Assembly: GCA_023375675.1 (NCBI GenBank)
Contig: JALQBC010000053.1
Span: 124,001-188,000, forward strand
Source of the DNA: Cytospora piceicola
Taxonomy: Eukaryota; Ascomycota; Sordariomycetes; Diaporthales; Cytosporaceae
Length of the DNA: 64,000 nucleotides
Direction: 5' to 3'
Shown: positions 11,979 through 23,924 of the stretch, one piece after another
Position numbering within the stretch: position 1 is the stretch's first letter
Layout: the number at the start of each line of letters is the position of its first letter
The notes under the pieces: generated by a model
Seen by the model: the letters and a program-made list of their open reading frames with translations, nothing else
The model's database searches: none
What the model was told of the DNA's origin: nothing
Made by a program: the position numbers and the translations under genes

Positions 11979-12990
11979 TCACTTATCTATCGTACTATCC
12001 TTTCTATCTTAAATATCCTCTCCTATATTACAGTAAGCGGCCACATTACACTAAATATCATCATCTCCGCTAAAATCCATCTCCGTATCTACGTAAAGGC
12101 TTATAAGGTCGACCAGCATTCTACCTATATCGTCTAAGCTTACTCTAAACATAAGAAGCAGGTTAACTATATCTGTATTACCACGTTATAAAGCGAAGTC
12201 TATCGCGGATTATCCTATCTCTCCCCTTACGTAAAGGTTAACACTATACCTTAGTAATAAGCTCGCCGTATAGTAATAATCGTATAGTACTACTACTATA
12301 AGGGGCGTATCGTTATATCTGTTACGAAGATTAAGGTATATAAGGGCGTTAGGCCTAAAGAATAACGTAAAAAGTACGTAATCCTTAGAGCATATTCCCG
12401 TAAGTATATACAGGGCATTATCTCTATACCTATCCTATAAGTATAGCTTAGTACTATTTTTAAGTAAAGTTCTTACGATATTCGTCTTATCGCTTAAGAA
12501 CCTTAGTAATAGAGTACGGAAAATAAAGTATAGGAGACAGTCCCCTTAAGCGTTTAGAATAATTACGTTTAATATAACGCTTTAACCGGTTATTAAAGCC
12601 TACAGTATATCTATTCCTTAAAGACAGGCCTCGTAAAGGATCTAGTAGTAACTGTCTAATAAAACTACACCGATTCTAATAAAAGCGTAGACTCGAGTAG
12701 TATCTCCTGCTAAAACAGCAATAGCTAGAGATATAAACTCTAATTCATTAGTATTACCGTATAAAAAAGATTCGTTAAAAACGATAGATAAGTGTTACTA
12801 AAAGCTAAGAAAGAATATCGTAAATAAATCAAAGTGTTTACAGATAAACTAAAGAAGTTATATATAACAGAAAGAAAGGATCTAGCTTTATAGCCGCCGG
12901 CCTCTAATACCGGAGTAAACAATTATAAGTTTACTAAGAATATATTATCGGAACTAATCTTTAAAATTCTGGAAATATAAATATTATTAC
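11979..12990 (-). pseudogene. F-box-like / ankyrin-repeat protein
   Basis: The minus frame ends at an intact TGA (11979-11981) and is open upstream for about 300 codons apart from TAA/TAG. The C-terminal two thirds reads as ankyrin-type repeats, for example NDTPLIVVVL...TASLLLRYSVNLYVRG, then QSAIDFALQRGNTDIVNLLL (three to four units). Upstream of these, EFISLAIAVLAGDTTRV and a Phe/Leu-rich segment (KHFDLFTIFFLSF) match the short F-box that commonly precedes ankyrins in fungal proteins; that part is weaker. Such proteins act as protein-binding adaptors, and F-box versions recruit targets to SCF ubiquitin ligases. It converges on the long plus-strand gene. The start is uncertain, near 12.9-13.0 kb. 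Confidence 0.7.
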
Positions 12991-13159
12991 CCCCTACTAT
13001 ATATACCCGTTTATAAATAGAAAAACACTAAAGCTCTCTTTTATCCCTATATAGATCGGTAAAGAAATAGAAACACGCAGTATAGTAGTAAGTTTTCTAT
13101 ATAATATACTACGATCTTACTTACTATTACTAATATAGTACAGCGACACTATATATACT

Positions 13160-13986
13160 AAGTCTTCCCCGGTATTTTTATAATTATCCTACGCTAATCT
13201 CGACCACGCGATCGAATACAGCTTCGCATCGCGTTCATTACGTTCGGACACAATCCGCCCGCTTTTATACGCTCTAAATAGCTTATAAATATCTATAGTA
13301 TACTACTCTAACGCCTTATATATAGTATACTAACGGGACTAAAAATAGTCTTTAAAAGTTTATAGTTAAAAGACGGCGTTACAGCCCGAGCTCTATTATA
13401 TTAAAGCCGCGGGAGCGAGTTAAACAACGACAGACTCTACATATATTATATAAAAGAGCCGTCCCTTTTCACAGGTTATATCGTACTCTACAACAAATTT
13501 AAGAACCGCTATAGTAACTACATTATAAATAAGAGAAGGGATTGCTCACTAGCTACACGTTATATCATTAAGTTTAACGACGACTACCAGGACGATAAAC
13601 ATACTAAACAGATAAAGGTAGCCTATAAGAATACTAAAAGGAGGGGCGCGGGCTTATAACGCCGCCTCCAGATTATAACAGAACATAATACCTTCGAAAA
13701 TCAACCCCTAAAAAGCAGTACAAATATACGTAAAGTATATTCGAATAAAGCGAGAAGCCTGTTAATTTAGAGTTCGGAAGCCTGTATACAGTCAGTTATC
13801 GGTATAGCACAAAATCCAATCGACCTTATTAAGAACTAAAGGTATAGTATAGTCCCGAGTTAAACTTTATCTACTTTACTGTTAGGAATTAACTGCGCAG
13901 GTCAGAATTTAAGGCTACCTAACGTTACCGAAAAGCAACCGAAAACCCTACTATAAACTATACTAACTCTAATACTTACGCTCTAA
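13160..13986 (+). pseudogene. unknown protein, basic, about 275 codons
   Basis: Frame 1 is open except for TAA/TAG, ending at TAA 13984-13986. Readable segments include FITFGHNPPAFIRSKQL near 13225 and LYNKFKNRYSNYIINKRRD near 13480, with a Lys/Asp-rich stretch after it. No family recognised. It diverges from the F-box/ankyrin gene on its left, and the roughly 170 bp between them would be a shared promoter region. Its 3' end runs into the end of the convergent gene on the right. Confidence 0.5.
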
Positions 13987-14485
13987 TATATAAAGCAGTA
14001 TAACAGCACTCCCTATATAAACAGTACCGTAATTCAAACATAGTAACATTACTACACTATATAAATTATAATATATAGCCTTTTATTAAATATACTAATA
14101 GTTACTACTTTTATTGCCTTACCCGCTATACCGCTTTAAAAATAAGCAGTAAAGATAGCGATCACTACACCTTAAAATATACTTACTTAATATCATCCTT
14201 CTAAAAATCAATTACATACTAACCTAGAATCTAGCTATTAATACCTCTGCCGCCGATACTATTACAGTTTATTAGTTAAAGCTTACTTTACCGCCCTCTC
14301 GGCTACCACCCGTAATCCGCGATTCAGAACCGTCTTTAAAACTTAAAGGGAGAATTATATCCTTAATCTTATCGATTTCGATCCTAACATAAGCAGATAT
14401 AAAGACTTAAGACAGCTTTATTTAAGGTATACCCTCCGTACTACTATATCGCTACAGAACTAAATTAAGCTGTCTATACTAACGT
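13952..14485 (-). pseudogene. unknown protein, about 175 codons
   Basis: A minus frame without TGA. The clearest part reads FISAYVRIEIDKIKDIILPL then GSESRITGGSREGGKVSF (about 14400-14280), followed by a more hydrophobic tail. Family not recognised. Its 3' end overlaps the 3' end of the plus-strand gene at 13160-13986, so the exact ends of both are uncertain. Confidence 0.5.
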
Positions 14486-14930
14486 AGATCGGATATACCT
14501 TTTAAAGCAGTTTTAGTTATAACTTAAAACTTTAGAAAGTATATCCTTAAGGAAATAATAACTCCGTTTTAGTTTAAACCTAAGCAAAGACAATTTCTAT
14601 AAAAAGTATTTATATACTTTCTCGTTACCGGTACTTATAGGTTATATATATCGGGAAGGGGGGGGTTCTATATATAGGTTGTTTCACTCGCTTATATACT
14701 CGGAATATTAGCAGACTTAATCCGGTAAATTCCAGACTAATATATAAACAAGTTATTTCATAACCAACATATACTAGCTAAATACCGCCCGGAGATAGTT
14801 ATTCGAATATAGGAAATAGGGTCGCGAATTTAAATAACTAGAAATAATAAACTAAATTCAGAACAGTTAATATACGTATATAGCAGAAAGCTCGGTCATA
14901 CCTCCTCGTCTATATTGTTATAAACATCCG
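14486..14930. other. intergenic stretch with a run of eight G
   Basis: No frame supported. Contains GGGAAGGGGGGGG near 14643-14655, unusual in this AT-rich DNA. It lies between divergent genes and could hold promoters. Confidence 0.35.
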
Positions 14931-14940
14931 ATCAGACGTT

Positions 14941-15651
14941 ATTATACGAATATTACAGATAAGCAAGAATACGAAGCGACACGTAAAAAGATTTCGGCGG
15001 CGGCAACTTACTTTCTTAAAAAAAGCCGAGTAAATACGTATAAACTTTAACGCTCAGGTCTATATTCTCCTTTATAAAGATAGCAAATTTTTTACCTACA
15101 CCTTAATAGCTAGCTTAAACTAGCCTCTACTAGTAGCCGAAATCGTAAGAAAATCCTACACGACATTCTAACGACAGATACTAATCTTATAAAAGCCGAA
15201 GTTTTACCCGATCCTCCTTATACTTACGCTAGAGAGCTTTAAGGAAAAGGAAAATAATAGAGTTATTAAAGATCCTAGCTTAAAGCATTATTAAAACATC
15301 TATTTCGTTTACCTAAAGCGAATAATTAAATAAGGGGGACCTAGCTAGTAGCGACGTAATAGCTAAATTTATATCTTCCTATATATCTATAAAAGGTAAC
15401 CTAATCTATATAAAATAAGATATTAACGATAGAAGCTTTAGTAATAATACAGTCTAAGATAGCTAATTCTAATTATATCTCAGATTTATACTCCTTAGTC
15501 TATATAATCTGTTTTTAGAAACAGATTATAAACTATAATACTAACTGCTTTATCCTGTTATTTAAGTAGTAGTAAATGCTATACTAGATAACTCTTATTA
15601 TAAATACACAGCCTACGAGAGGGAGAGGGAAAAGAGTTTATAATCTCGTAA
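14941..15651 (+). pseudogene. MADS-box-like protein
   Basis: Frame 1 is open for about 235 codons, ending at TAA 15649-15651. The N-terminal 45 residues read KRHVKRFRRRQLTFLKKAEQ, followed by FNAQVYILLYKDSKFFTY. This follows the MADS-box layout: a basic stretch, R-x-TF-x-KKA-x-E, then a hydrophobic strand 'A-x-V-x-[IL]-[IL]-L'. MADS-box proteins are dimeric transcription factors, and short MADS-like genes are repeated in some fungal genomes. The rest is Gln/Lys-rich and not recognised. The similarity rests on pattern alone, so a different basic DNA-binding protein remains possible. Confidence 0.45.
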
Positions 15652-15769
15652 ATTTCTTAACAATATCTAAGAATATAAAAAATCACGTAAACAGAAAGGA
15701 AAAGAAAACTAAAACATAAGAGAAATATCTTAAGCCAGTTCCTCGCCCTTCCCGATCTTAGTTTCTAAG

Positions 15770-16460
15770 TCTTCGATTTTACAGCCTTACAGAACGTCGA
15801 AGGCCGATCTTAAACTACTAAAATCTACAGGCCTTATACTCCTTTCTATCCTTACGCTTACAACCGACGTAATATTCCTCGTTATTAACAATAGCCTCTT
15901 TTATCGGCAATAGTAGCTAATAAACTAATTAGTATTTCCTACCGTCTTTAAAAGCCTTTATCTTAATCGATTTTAGACCGAAAGTAGGTAAGGGTAGTAT
16001 TATCTCGTAGTTTAAAAGTTCTAACAAGCTACTTATCTTAGCCTATTCCCTATCGGCACCTTATTAAAGGCTTATTAAGGTTAGAGATAGCGAGAAAATA
16101 GGTAAGCTATAAATCGGTAACTTTTCTTTAAACACCCTGTAGCTAGTAAAAGTAATAAACAATATAATATAATACTTATTACTATTTATCTTATAAAAGT
16201 TAACAGAGATAGTAAGAAAGGGATGTTCGAACCGAATATATTCTTTAATATCGAAAGTAATACGCTAGCGCGAGTTTTCGACTAAGGCAGTATAGTTTAG
16301 ACAGGAAGTAGTATCATAGCCTTAACCGATCCCGTCTTAGGTTACAATTTCTCCGTTTTCGTTTATATATCCGTAGAACAAATAAGTCGGATAATCGACG
16401 CAGGTTAAAAGAACCCGTATACTAAACGTATCACGGTAGTCTTAAGTATTTACTACGTAG
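15770..16460 (-). pseudogene. unknown protein, about 230 codons
   Basis: A minus frame with only TAA/TAG interruptions. The N-terminal part reads LTCVDYPTYLFYGYINENGE then DGIGQGYDTTSCLNYTALVE, then hydrophobic Ile/Phe/Tyr-rich sequence, ending in a basic region. The Cys, Gly and Asn-rich start resembles an extracellular or enzyme domain, but no family was recognised. A second minus frame is also fairly open here, so confidence is moderate. Confidence 0.45.
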
Positions 16461-16629
16461 GTAATTATAAATATTATAATTAAGAGTAAGAAATAGAATC
16501 AGAAGTATAAGGATTAATATATAAGGGAGAATAAAGCAGTCGATTCCTCGAGCTTAATATACTATTATACTTAAAGAAAGCTAGGTTTACTTATAGATAA
16601 ACGATATATCTAATCTTATTTCCAGGATA

Positions 16630-17035
16630 TATCTGTACACACTAATTTCAGCCTTTTAAAAATCCGAACTAACATCGGGTTTCCTACCTAAAGGTATATA
16701 AATCAGCCGCTAAGCGCTTAGCATCCAGCCAGGCTTCTTATCCTAAGGTTTTCGTATAAATCCACCTATCGTACACGCTTGCGGAAAATAACTATATTAC
16801 GCCGGACACAAGCTAACGGCAGAAACCATCTATACACTAATTATTAGCTTTCTAAAAACTCGAACTAATATCGAGTTTCCTACTTAAAGGTATATAAATT
16901 AGCCGCCAGACGCTTAATACCCGGGCAGGGTTCTCGTCCTAAAGTCCTTTATACTACCCTATAGATCTTATACGCCCGCGGAAGACGGCTATATTACGCC
17001 GGAACTCAACTAACAATACCTATAAGGATATTATA
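16630..17035. repeat. about 200-bp direct tandem duplication
   Basis: A segment starting CTGTACACACTAATTTCAG near 16632 is repeated about 200 bp later (from about 16829). Each copy includes AAAGGTATATAAAT and a TATATTACGCCGGA block. The copies differ mostly by transitions. Minus-strand frames through it are open but shift between copies, so it was not an in-frame coding duplication. Confidence 0.75.
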
Positions 17036-17039
17036 CTAT

Positions 17040-17522
17040 ATAATCCCTCTTAGGTAAAGACCCGTTAAGATTCGATATATATCGCTAAGTAACATTATCA
17101 GGCTATATTATACCTACAGGTCCTGTTAGCCCTTTATATCCGCTATATATAAACTTTTTACTCGAAAGGCTTAATATAAAAAAAAGCGGATCGCTTTAGC
17201 GGGTTTACCTTATACATTAATAGTATACACTAATAAGAGATAGATATTAACATATATATTTATATTATAAAATACTTAAGCTACGGTAACGTAAATATAG
17301 TATTAGTTTACTATAGTAATCTCTTACGGCTTTACCTCTAACACTTATTCGTAACTATAATTAATATACACAGGACTTAAAGTCCTATAAACCTAAAACC
17401 CTAGCTCTATCTCCTTTAGTATAAAACTTATTATAGCTAACTAGTAGCGCTAGTAGTAGCCGCGACAGCCGCCGCCGCCGCCGACTCATCTAAATCTTCT
17501 TATTTAGCCTCGGAGGGTCCAT
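17040..17522 (-). pseudogene. short basic protein with an intact ATG
   Basis: An ATG at 17520-17522 opens a minus frame beginning MDPPRLNKKIQMSRRRRRL, the Arg run being encoded by CGG repeats (seen as CCG on the plus strand). The frame then continues through TAA/TAG for about 150 codons (KGDRARVLGLQDF). The CCG run also gives an Ala run in another frame, so frame choice is not certain. Function unknown; the Arg-rich start could be nuclear or nucleic-acid binding. Confidence 0.4.
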
Positions 17523-18120
17523 TATATTCGGATAGAGTAAAAGTTAGAACTGTATATAAAGCCTAATTAAGAAAAAAACATCAGAAAGGTAAATAGACGA
17601 TTAAGGTAAAACATATTCTTATAAAGTAACTAATAATTATATTAAGCCTTTAATTCTCTATAATAAAGTCTTAAGCCCTCCTCTCGGCATTTAACATTCG
17701 TAACTATATATAATATAGCTATAAATAGGCCGAGTTATAAACACGCTCCTATACCTTATAACAACTTTAACATTACGCTAGTATAAATATTACTACTATA
17801 CGTTACTCGACTTCTTAAGCGAGAAGTCTTTTAAAGCTATTAGTAGGTATAATAGTAGGTAAGGATAAAAGGGCGGATATTATAGCTACTTAAGTCTTTC
17901 GGAAAACATAGGTAAAAGGAGGATAAAAGGTTTATAATAATTATAATTATCTAAGAATCTTTAATACTAAAGGTAAGAGGGTTACTACTTAGTTATAATA
18001 AGACTAAGTCTATCGTTATACTATAATATAAAATACATATATAATAGAAAACAGAAAACAGAAATAATAGCAATATAATAAACTAGCTAATAATCTATTT
18101 ACCTTACCTTCTAATTTTTA
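17523..18120. other. stretch without a supported gene
   Basis: No sustained frame on either strand. It would hold the promoter of the minus-strand ATG frame on the left and the 3' region of the minus-strand gene on the right. Confidence 0.35.
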
Positions 18121-18124
18121 GCTT

Positions 18125-18745
18125 TTATTCGGATAGTATAAAAGTAGTTACCGTCGCTATAACCGTACTAGTAAATACTACGGTAGGTAAGAATCTAAGC
18201 TACGACCTAACACTAGATATAGCTTTCGGCAGATCTTTAGACACAGTAGGTATTGTTAGTTAAGTTATATTACAGGTAGTAGTAACTGTTAACTTAATAT
18301 AAGACGTAGTTTTAGTCGTGCCTACGAAGCCTTATAACGTGCTTTTAGTTAAGAAAGTAATAGTATCGCTTACTAAAAAGGTTATCAGGGTTTCGACGAT
18401 ACCGTTAGTCAATATGCTTATAATAGTAGAAGAGATTATAATCTCGTCGACGCATTCTAGCGCTCCTTATTACACGTTAGTGATAAGATTTAAACGGTTA
18501 GCCCTATTCGACACGACTACGTAGCTATAAGCCTTTGTAGATTAGCCTATATATCGTCTACTATAAGGTTAGTAAAGTAAAAGTTAAACGGCATAGGTAG
18601 GTAATCCGTATATAAGGTAACAACGAATATACTATCGGGCGCCTCGATTAACACTATAAACTATACCACTTACGCTATACTAGAATAGTCGATCTTTTTA
18701 AAGAAAAACGTAATAAAGAGAAAGTCCTAATTAACGAAACTTAGT
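18125..18745 (-). pseudogene. Thr/Val-rich protein, possibly secreted or surface
   Basis: A minus frame of about 205 codons ending at TAA 18125-18127, with no TGA. The C-terminal half is rich in Thr, Ser, Val and Ile (LITFLVSDTITFLTKST, TKTTSYIKLTVTTTC, VVFTSTVIATVTTF), the style of fungal cell-wall or secreted proteins. The N-terminal part contains DRLFQYSVSGIVYSVNRG. A 68-codon plus-strand ORF at 18318-18524 is antisense to this frame and is judged its shadow. No family recognised. Confidence 0.45.
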
Positions 18746-19080
18746 ATAGCCTTATACACACTATTTAAGGGGTTATTAAGCCTAACACTATATTAGCATT
18801 GCTAAGCAGTATTAGTTATAAAGTAAGGTCTTTTAATATTACTTAAACAACACAGATACCCCGGCCTGTAATTATATAAAAGGCTAAGACAGGCATAATC
18901 GTAAAAAGGATTATCCCGCGAAAGCAAAAGAGGCCTACGTAATAAAAATAAAAATCGCATGTATCTTAAAATATTTTATACGATTCTAATAATCTCGCTC
19001 TTATATATTATTTTAAAGTATACTTAATAAAAATACGAAAGTCTTATACGTCTCTTATCTTTACTTTTATCTAAAATTAA
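18746..19080. other. intergenic, nothing recognised
   Basis: AT-rich sequence between divergent frames. No repeat or motif supported. Confidence 0.35.
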
Positions 19081-19081
19081 A

Positions 19082-19690
19082 ACTCCTATATTTAAAAAAT
19101 AGTTTCGAATCTTCCCGAATCTATTTACTATTTTCCAGGTATTTTTTTCTACCTTTTAAGCTATAAGTTACTATAAAACACTACCCTCTATATTCGTTAT
19201 ATTAAACCTAAAAGACAACTCGTATAATTATAAGTTTCTCGAGATATATCCCGAATAAGATTATAATATACTATTCCCCGGTCCTTTAAATTAAGACTAC
19301 TAATTATCTACTTAGGTCGTACCTAAAGTAGACTTAAAAAGGTACGCTCCTTACTTAGATTACCCTATACTACGTTTAACCCTCGAAAGCTTATATAAGC
19401 GTATTATTTACAGATTAAAGAGACTCGAGAGACAGCTCGACTAACTTAATCGGCTTAAGCGTAGATTCGACTCTGTTAACAGAGAATTTTTAACGAATCG
19501 TCGACTCGAGAAGATAAACAGAGATTTTAGCAAGGTAGCTAAGAATACTAATAAGCTAGCTTCGGATATAAAAAACTTCTCTATAGATATAATAAAACGT
19601 ATTAAGTAGGTAGAGTTATATTCGGAGAATAAAGGTTAAGCGAAGATAAGGGGACTAGATTTCCTTTTACTCAGATTATAGTTTTAGTTT
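19082..19690 (+). pseudogene. coiled-coil protein A
   Basis: Frame 2, about 200 codons without TGA. After an aromatic-rich N-terminal half (YNYKFLEIYPEQDYNILFPG), residues from about 19385 to 19600 form a long basic amphipathic helix with heptad-like Leu/Ile spacing (YRLKRLERQLDQLNRLKRRF, then NRRLEKINRDF). A coiled coil is likely. Function not recognised. It is followed by another coiled-coil frame. Confidence 0.5.
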
Positions 19691-19781
19691 CTTAGCCGGT
19701 AATAAATAAAAGTCGTTAAGCCTGTCTAAACTTCTATATATATACAAACCTTATACTTTCCCCCGCTCTCTGCTATTACTT

Positions 19782-20336
19782 ACTATAGACTATAAAGCGC
19801 TACTACCTGTTCTACTCGGCCGTTAGATAAAGTATAATAAAATATACTTATCAGAAATATATACTAAGCTCTTAAAGCAGGAGAATAAGCAGCTTCGTTT
19901 ATAAAACTATTAATTATAAGCCTAAATATAAAAAATCTAGATAAGCATCGCTATAGAGCACGAGTATAAAAGGGCTAGCCTCGATCTAGTCGGAAGGCGT
20001 AAAGAAGAGATATAAAGGCGTAATAAACTAATCGAGGAAATAACTCGTATAATTATCCATAAGTTTAACCGGTATAAGCAGACAGTTACTTAAGTAAAAG
20101 AGTATAAAGATATCACGGTATTCAGTTATATTTAACGCCGATTTATCTCTACTTATATATCTATAGCTATAGAATACAGAACACACGTAACGTAAGATAC
20201 TCGGCGCCCGGATAGAAATATCCGCTACTATATACATTATAGATTCGACGCTAGATTTAAACGAATCTACAGCTACCGCTATTTCGGGTCCGGTATAATA
20301 GGCCTTTATCCCGCGGGCGTTTATTAACCTGTTTAG
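19782..20336 (+). pseudogene. coiled-coil protein B
   Basis: Frame 3, about 185 codons ending at TAG 20334-20336. The reading includes KLLKQENKQLRLQNYQLQAQ, a Leu/Gln coiled-coil pattern typical of bZIP-like or structural proteins, then a Lys/Arg-rich helix (RRKEEIQRRNKLIEEITRII) and an aromatic, Arg-rich C-terminus. A 69-codon minus-strand ORF at 20028-20237 is its shadow. It is separated from coiled-coil protein A by about 90 bp. Whether the two were one gene is unclear. Confidence 0.5.
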
Positions 20337-20581
20337 CGCGCTACTATTATAGGAATAAAGCAGACGGAAAAGGCGATCTAGTTTTTTAGATCCGGTTTTT
20401 TATTTTTTAAATATAAGCTAAGACGTATTCGCTATTTAATTTAAAGATAGAAAAACTACTTAGTCGTTAAACTTTTATATATATAAAAACTATTTAAATA
20501 CTAACATTATATCTCCTTAATTTATAAAAGCTTACTAAACATCTTAAACACATCTTACTAAGATATATAAGCTAAAACCTT

Positions 20582-22837
20582 AGTATTATTTTTATTATTT
20601 TTACTATATCTCTTATATATACTATTAACACATCTAATAACCAGCCCGTCTCCAGCATATATATCTCTATCACTTATATCGATAACCCGGTATACTTATT
20701 TAACGGCTATATAGATACCCGGAGGCAAGTCTCTCAATAGCGTATTCCTAGCTATAATTCAAACTATAATTAAAACAGAATTCTAAGGCCTAGCTAAATC
20801 TACGCCGCCTACCTTATACGCTAACGCATTACTTTTAAGATAAACTATAATATCTTCCCGGACTATCCTCTTTCTATTATCTTAGTCGATATTTAAATTA
20901 ACGCTAATTATAACTACGGTATAAATTTATAAATAGCTACGAACTACTACGAAGTCTTTAAAAACAGGTCCTTTATCGCAAGCTACTTATTACCGGCATT
21001 AGCTATTTATAACAGTCCGACTCTCGCCTTGTCACCTACCTTAAGTTATAATATCCTAGCCTTAAAACCTAGTTATAACTTCCCGGCCTTAAGACCTAAA
21101 AGTCTATTACCTTTACTAACGTACTATAGTAAAGATAAGTTTATTTTCCCCTTTTTACCTCCTCTAAAGTATACTTAAAAAGAGGCGAAAGGCCTGCTAA
21201 CACCCGCCTCTTCTAGCTAAGTACCGAAAACTCCGAAACAAAAGAACTAAAACAAGCAGGAGGATACTTAAAAGAAGCGTTTTAAGAAGCAGGACGGACA
21301 GACAAACTAATAGAAACATCTTAAAGTAAGGGAACCTATACAGTTAATTAGTAGAGTAGTTTCTAGTAAAACGGAATTCTAATAGAGATAGTATTTATAA
21401 AATAAATTTAAACGAGATATTTTATAACGTCTTCGGGAAATAGTATACTTCTATTCGTATTACTACTTTAACTCGATATATAACTTCTAATATATTTAGA
21501 GGACCTCGCCCATAGGTTATTCAGCCGTACCGCCCGGAAAGACTCATTATCTCCGACCTTTATAGGCGAAAACGTAACGACATTACTAAGCTAAACGTAC
21601 GAACGAGGTAATAACGTACTTATAAAGGTCGAAAACTGTCCCGGACTTTTCGTACTATATTTAAAGATATAGTATTCCCGGTTCTCTTTCGACGTTTTAA
21701 GATATATTAAACTCTTATCGGAGGTCTTTAAGGATATATCGAATAATATATCCTAATCGCTACTAACACGACTAAGTAAAAAAGCTATACTTATCTAAGA
21801 CCTTTCTAAAGAGGAAGAGCGTACATCGGATAGAGTATATAAATCCGAATACACACTAAGCGAATCCTAGCCGCCTATATTAGCAGTAGCTATATTTTCG
21901 TTTAAGACAAGGGACGTAAAGGTAAAACCCTCTTCGGGCCTTATCTTCTTATTATCGACTCGAGGTTTATAAGTCGCTCTTATAATTATAGGAGCAGCTA
22001 GGTATTTAAAAGCGCCGGATAGATTATAGAAAAGTCTATATATTCTTTTAGTATTCGTTTTAATCGTCGTATTTTCCGAACTATCGAGTTTAAGAAATAC
22101 GGTAATAAGATATCGCTACACCGCTATCGGCGAAGGATACCTTTTATATTTATCCGCAGTAAAGAACGTCGGCAGGAAAAGCCTAAAGGAGAAGTACTTA
22201 TAGGATTTTATAAAAGGTCGGCCGTAGCGTCTATTTAGCTATATTTCCTTGTATAGCTTAACGGGAGTAAAAGAAGGTACAGGACTTAAAATCATCCGGA
22301 ATAAGCTTATATCGAGTTTCTAAAACTTAAAACCTATCTTTTAAACACCTTGTAAAAACCTAATAAGATAGGCTAGTTCGACCTTAGCATTATAAAGCTT
22401 TATTCCCCGCTTATATCGAGGTACGATTTTAAAAAGATATAGAAAATTTCGTATCGCAGATAGGAAGAGCTACTAGTAAATAAGTTACGAAGTAGGAAGC
22501 CTTTTTATAAGATCGACGAAAAGTCTTTCCTTAATCTTTATAAAACAGCTAGGTAGAGGCTGCTATATACTTTTTAGAACGTCTAATACTTATTATTTTT
22601 TATTATCGATAATATATTTACGTAAAATATCGATTCCGATACTAAGATACTTTATATCCTTATAGAACGTCTTTAGACTTAGTATAAGACTACCTAGTTT
22701 AAGAATTCTCTATTAAATCATATACCGTAATTCAGTTTAATTTATATCTGTAAAGATAGAATTAAATCTTATTAGTTGCTAAATCGTACTAACGTCTACC
22801 GTGCTTACTAAAGGTGCTAGTAGCTTAAGGTAACTGA
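20582..22837 (+). pseudogene. long Gln/Tyr-rich unknown protein, about 750 codons
   Basis: Frame 2 stays open for 2.2 kb apart from TAA/TAG and ends at a TGA (22835-22837). N-terminal third: Tyr/Asn-rich (ITYIDNPVYLFNGYIDTRRQ), then Pro/Ser/Leu-rich with repeated SYN-LAL-P (about 21030-21110), then a Lys/Gln-rich basic segment (21210-21320). C-terminal half: Arg/Gln/Tyr-rich (LYQQQLYFRLRQ, KDTFYIYPQQRTSAGKAQRR). No catalytic motif recognised. The composition suggests a nucleic-acid-binding or structural protein of a mobile element; this is inference only. Confidence 0.5.
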
Positions 22838-22892
22838 CTGTAAAAGTATATATTAATTATCAGATAATTAAATCCTTAAAGGTAATCTAATT

Positions 22893-23460
22893 CTATATAT
22901 CGAATATATATTAAAGGTACCGGAGTATTTCCGCGTCCGTATGTAACGATATATACTTCTTAATGTTACCTAGCTCGAAGCTATCCTAAAGGCCGGAGAA
23001 CTAGTATAACTAGTCTAACTTAACTAGCAATTTAAAGCGCCGCTCGATAACTCGGAACGCTTTCTATTTACTATTACTTAGCCTTAATTTCTATATATAG
23101 GCCGCGTCGGGTTAACTAGCCTTTTAATAAGCCTGTATTTTCTTAAAAACCTCCCTATTAGTTAAAGGGGTTTAAAAATAGTATTAGTTTATTTCGCTCC
23201 GAAGGCTTAATATATCGAAAGGATTACTACCTTCTAGAATATAAAAGATACGAACAGCCTACTATATATCTAGGCTATAAGCATTAAGTGCTACTTCGTA
23301 TCGCTATCTACTATATATATATTATAATTTATATAAAAGAGATAGTTGACGATAAGGCGTTTTAAATTAAGCTATATCCTATATAGATACCGCCGAACTC
23401 CGAAAAACCCGATATAGCTCATTTAGTAATACTATAACAGGTATTTAGTTTTATCGATTA
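22893..23460 (-). pseudogene. DUF3723-like protein (partial)
   Basis: A minus frame with no TGA, about 190 codons. The reading AVSIQDIAQFKTPYRQLSLL, then ALNAYSLDIQQAVRIFYILE, then FKKIQAYQKASQPDAAYIQ and LHTDAEILRYL follows the order and spacing I know for DUF3723, a fungal family of unknown biochemical function found repeatedly as Starship cargo (sometimes called d37). The match is from memory of the family pattern, not a search. The family is normally much longer, so this is a fragment; TAG at 22893-22895 is the last codon considered. Confidence 0.55.
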
Positions 23461-23920
23461 TCTTACTCGTAAAAGTCTTTAAGTACTTACTTTAACGTCT
23501 TAACCGTACGGTTATTCTTCTCTCGACCTAATTTAAAGTATAAGTTTTTTAGCTATATAAGACAGGTACTAATAAGGAATTCCTTTATAATATAAATATA
23601 ATTAGCCTTTATAAGTAAGTAGTAACAACTCTTATCTATTAAATAAGCTTATAACGTTTCGACTAATTTCTGTTAAAAGTAGAGTTATTAGAGAACAGAG
23701 TTTTAAGAGTAAAGAAGGTAGTTTTCTATAAAAAAAGAAAAGAGAATATATTCTAAAGGATATAGCTAAAAATAAAGCGTCTTTAGACAGCAGATATACT
23801 AATTCCGGGATCGGAATTCAAAAATCCTAAATATATAAAATTACCTTCTAATAGTAGAATTCTTATCCGCTAAAAATACCCTCTACCTTTGCTATAACTA
23901 CCCGCTGCTAGTAGAATTTC
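23461..23920. other. upstream region without a supported gene
   Basis: Contains an A-rich purine tract (AAAAAAAGAAAAGAGAA near 23740). It may hold the 5' part or promoter of the DUF3723-like gene. No frame could be extended through it. Confidence 0.3.
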
Positions 23921-23924
23921 CTGC

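Noticed and set aside
18318..18524. 68-codon plus ORF with ATG
   Set aside because: The antisense minus frame is three times longer and reads as a Thr/Val-rich protein, so the plus ORF is taken as its shadow.
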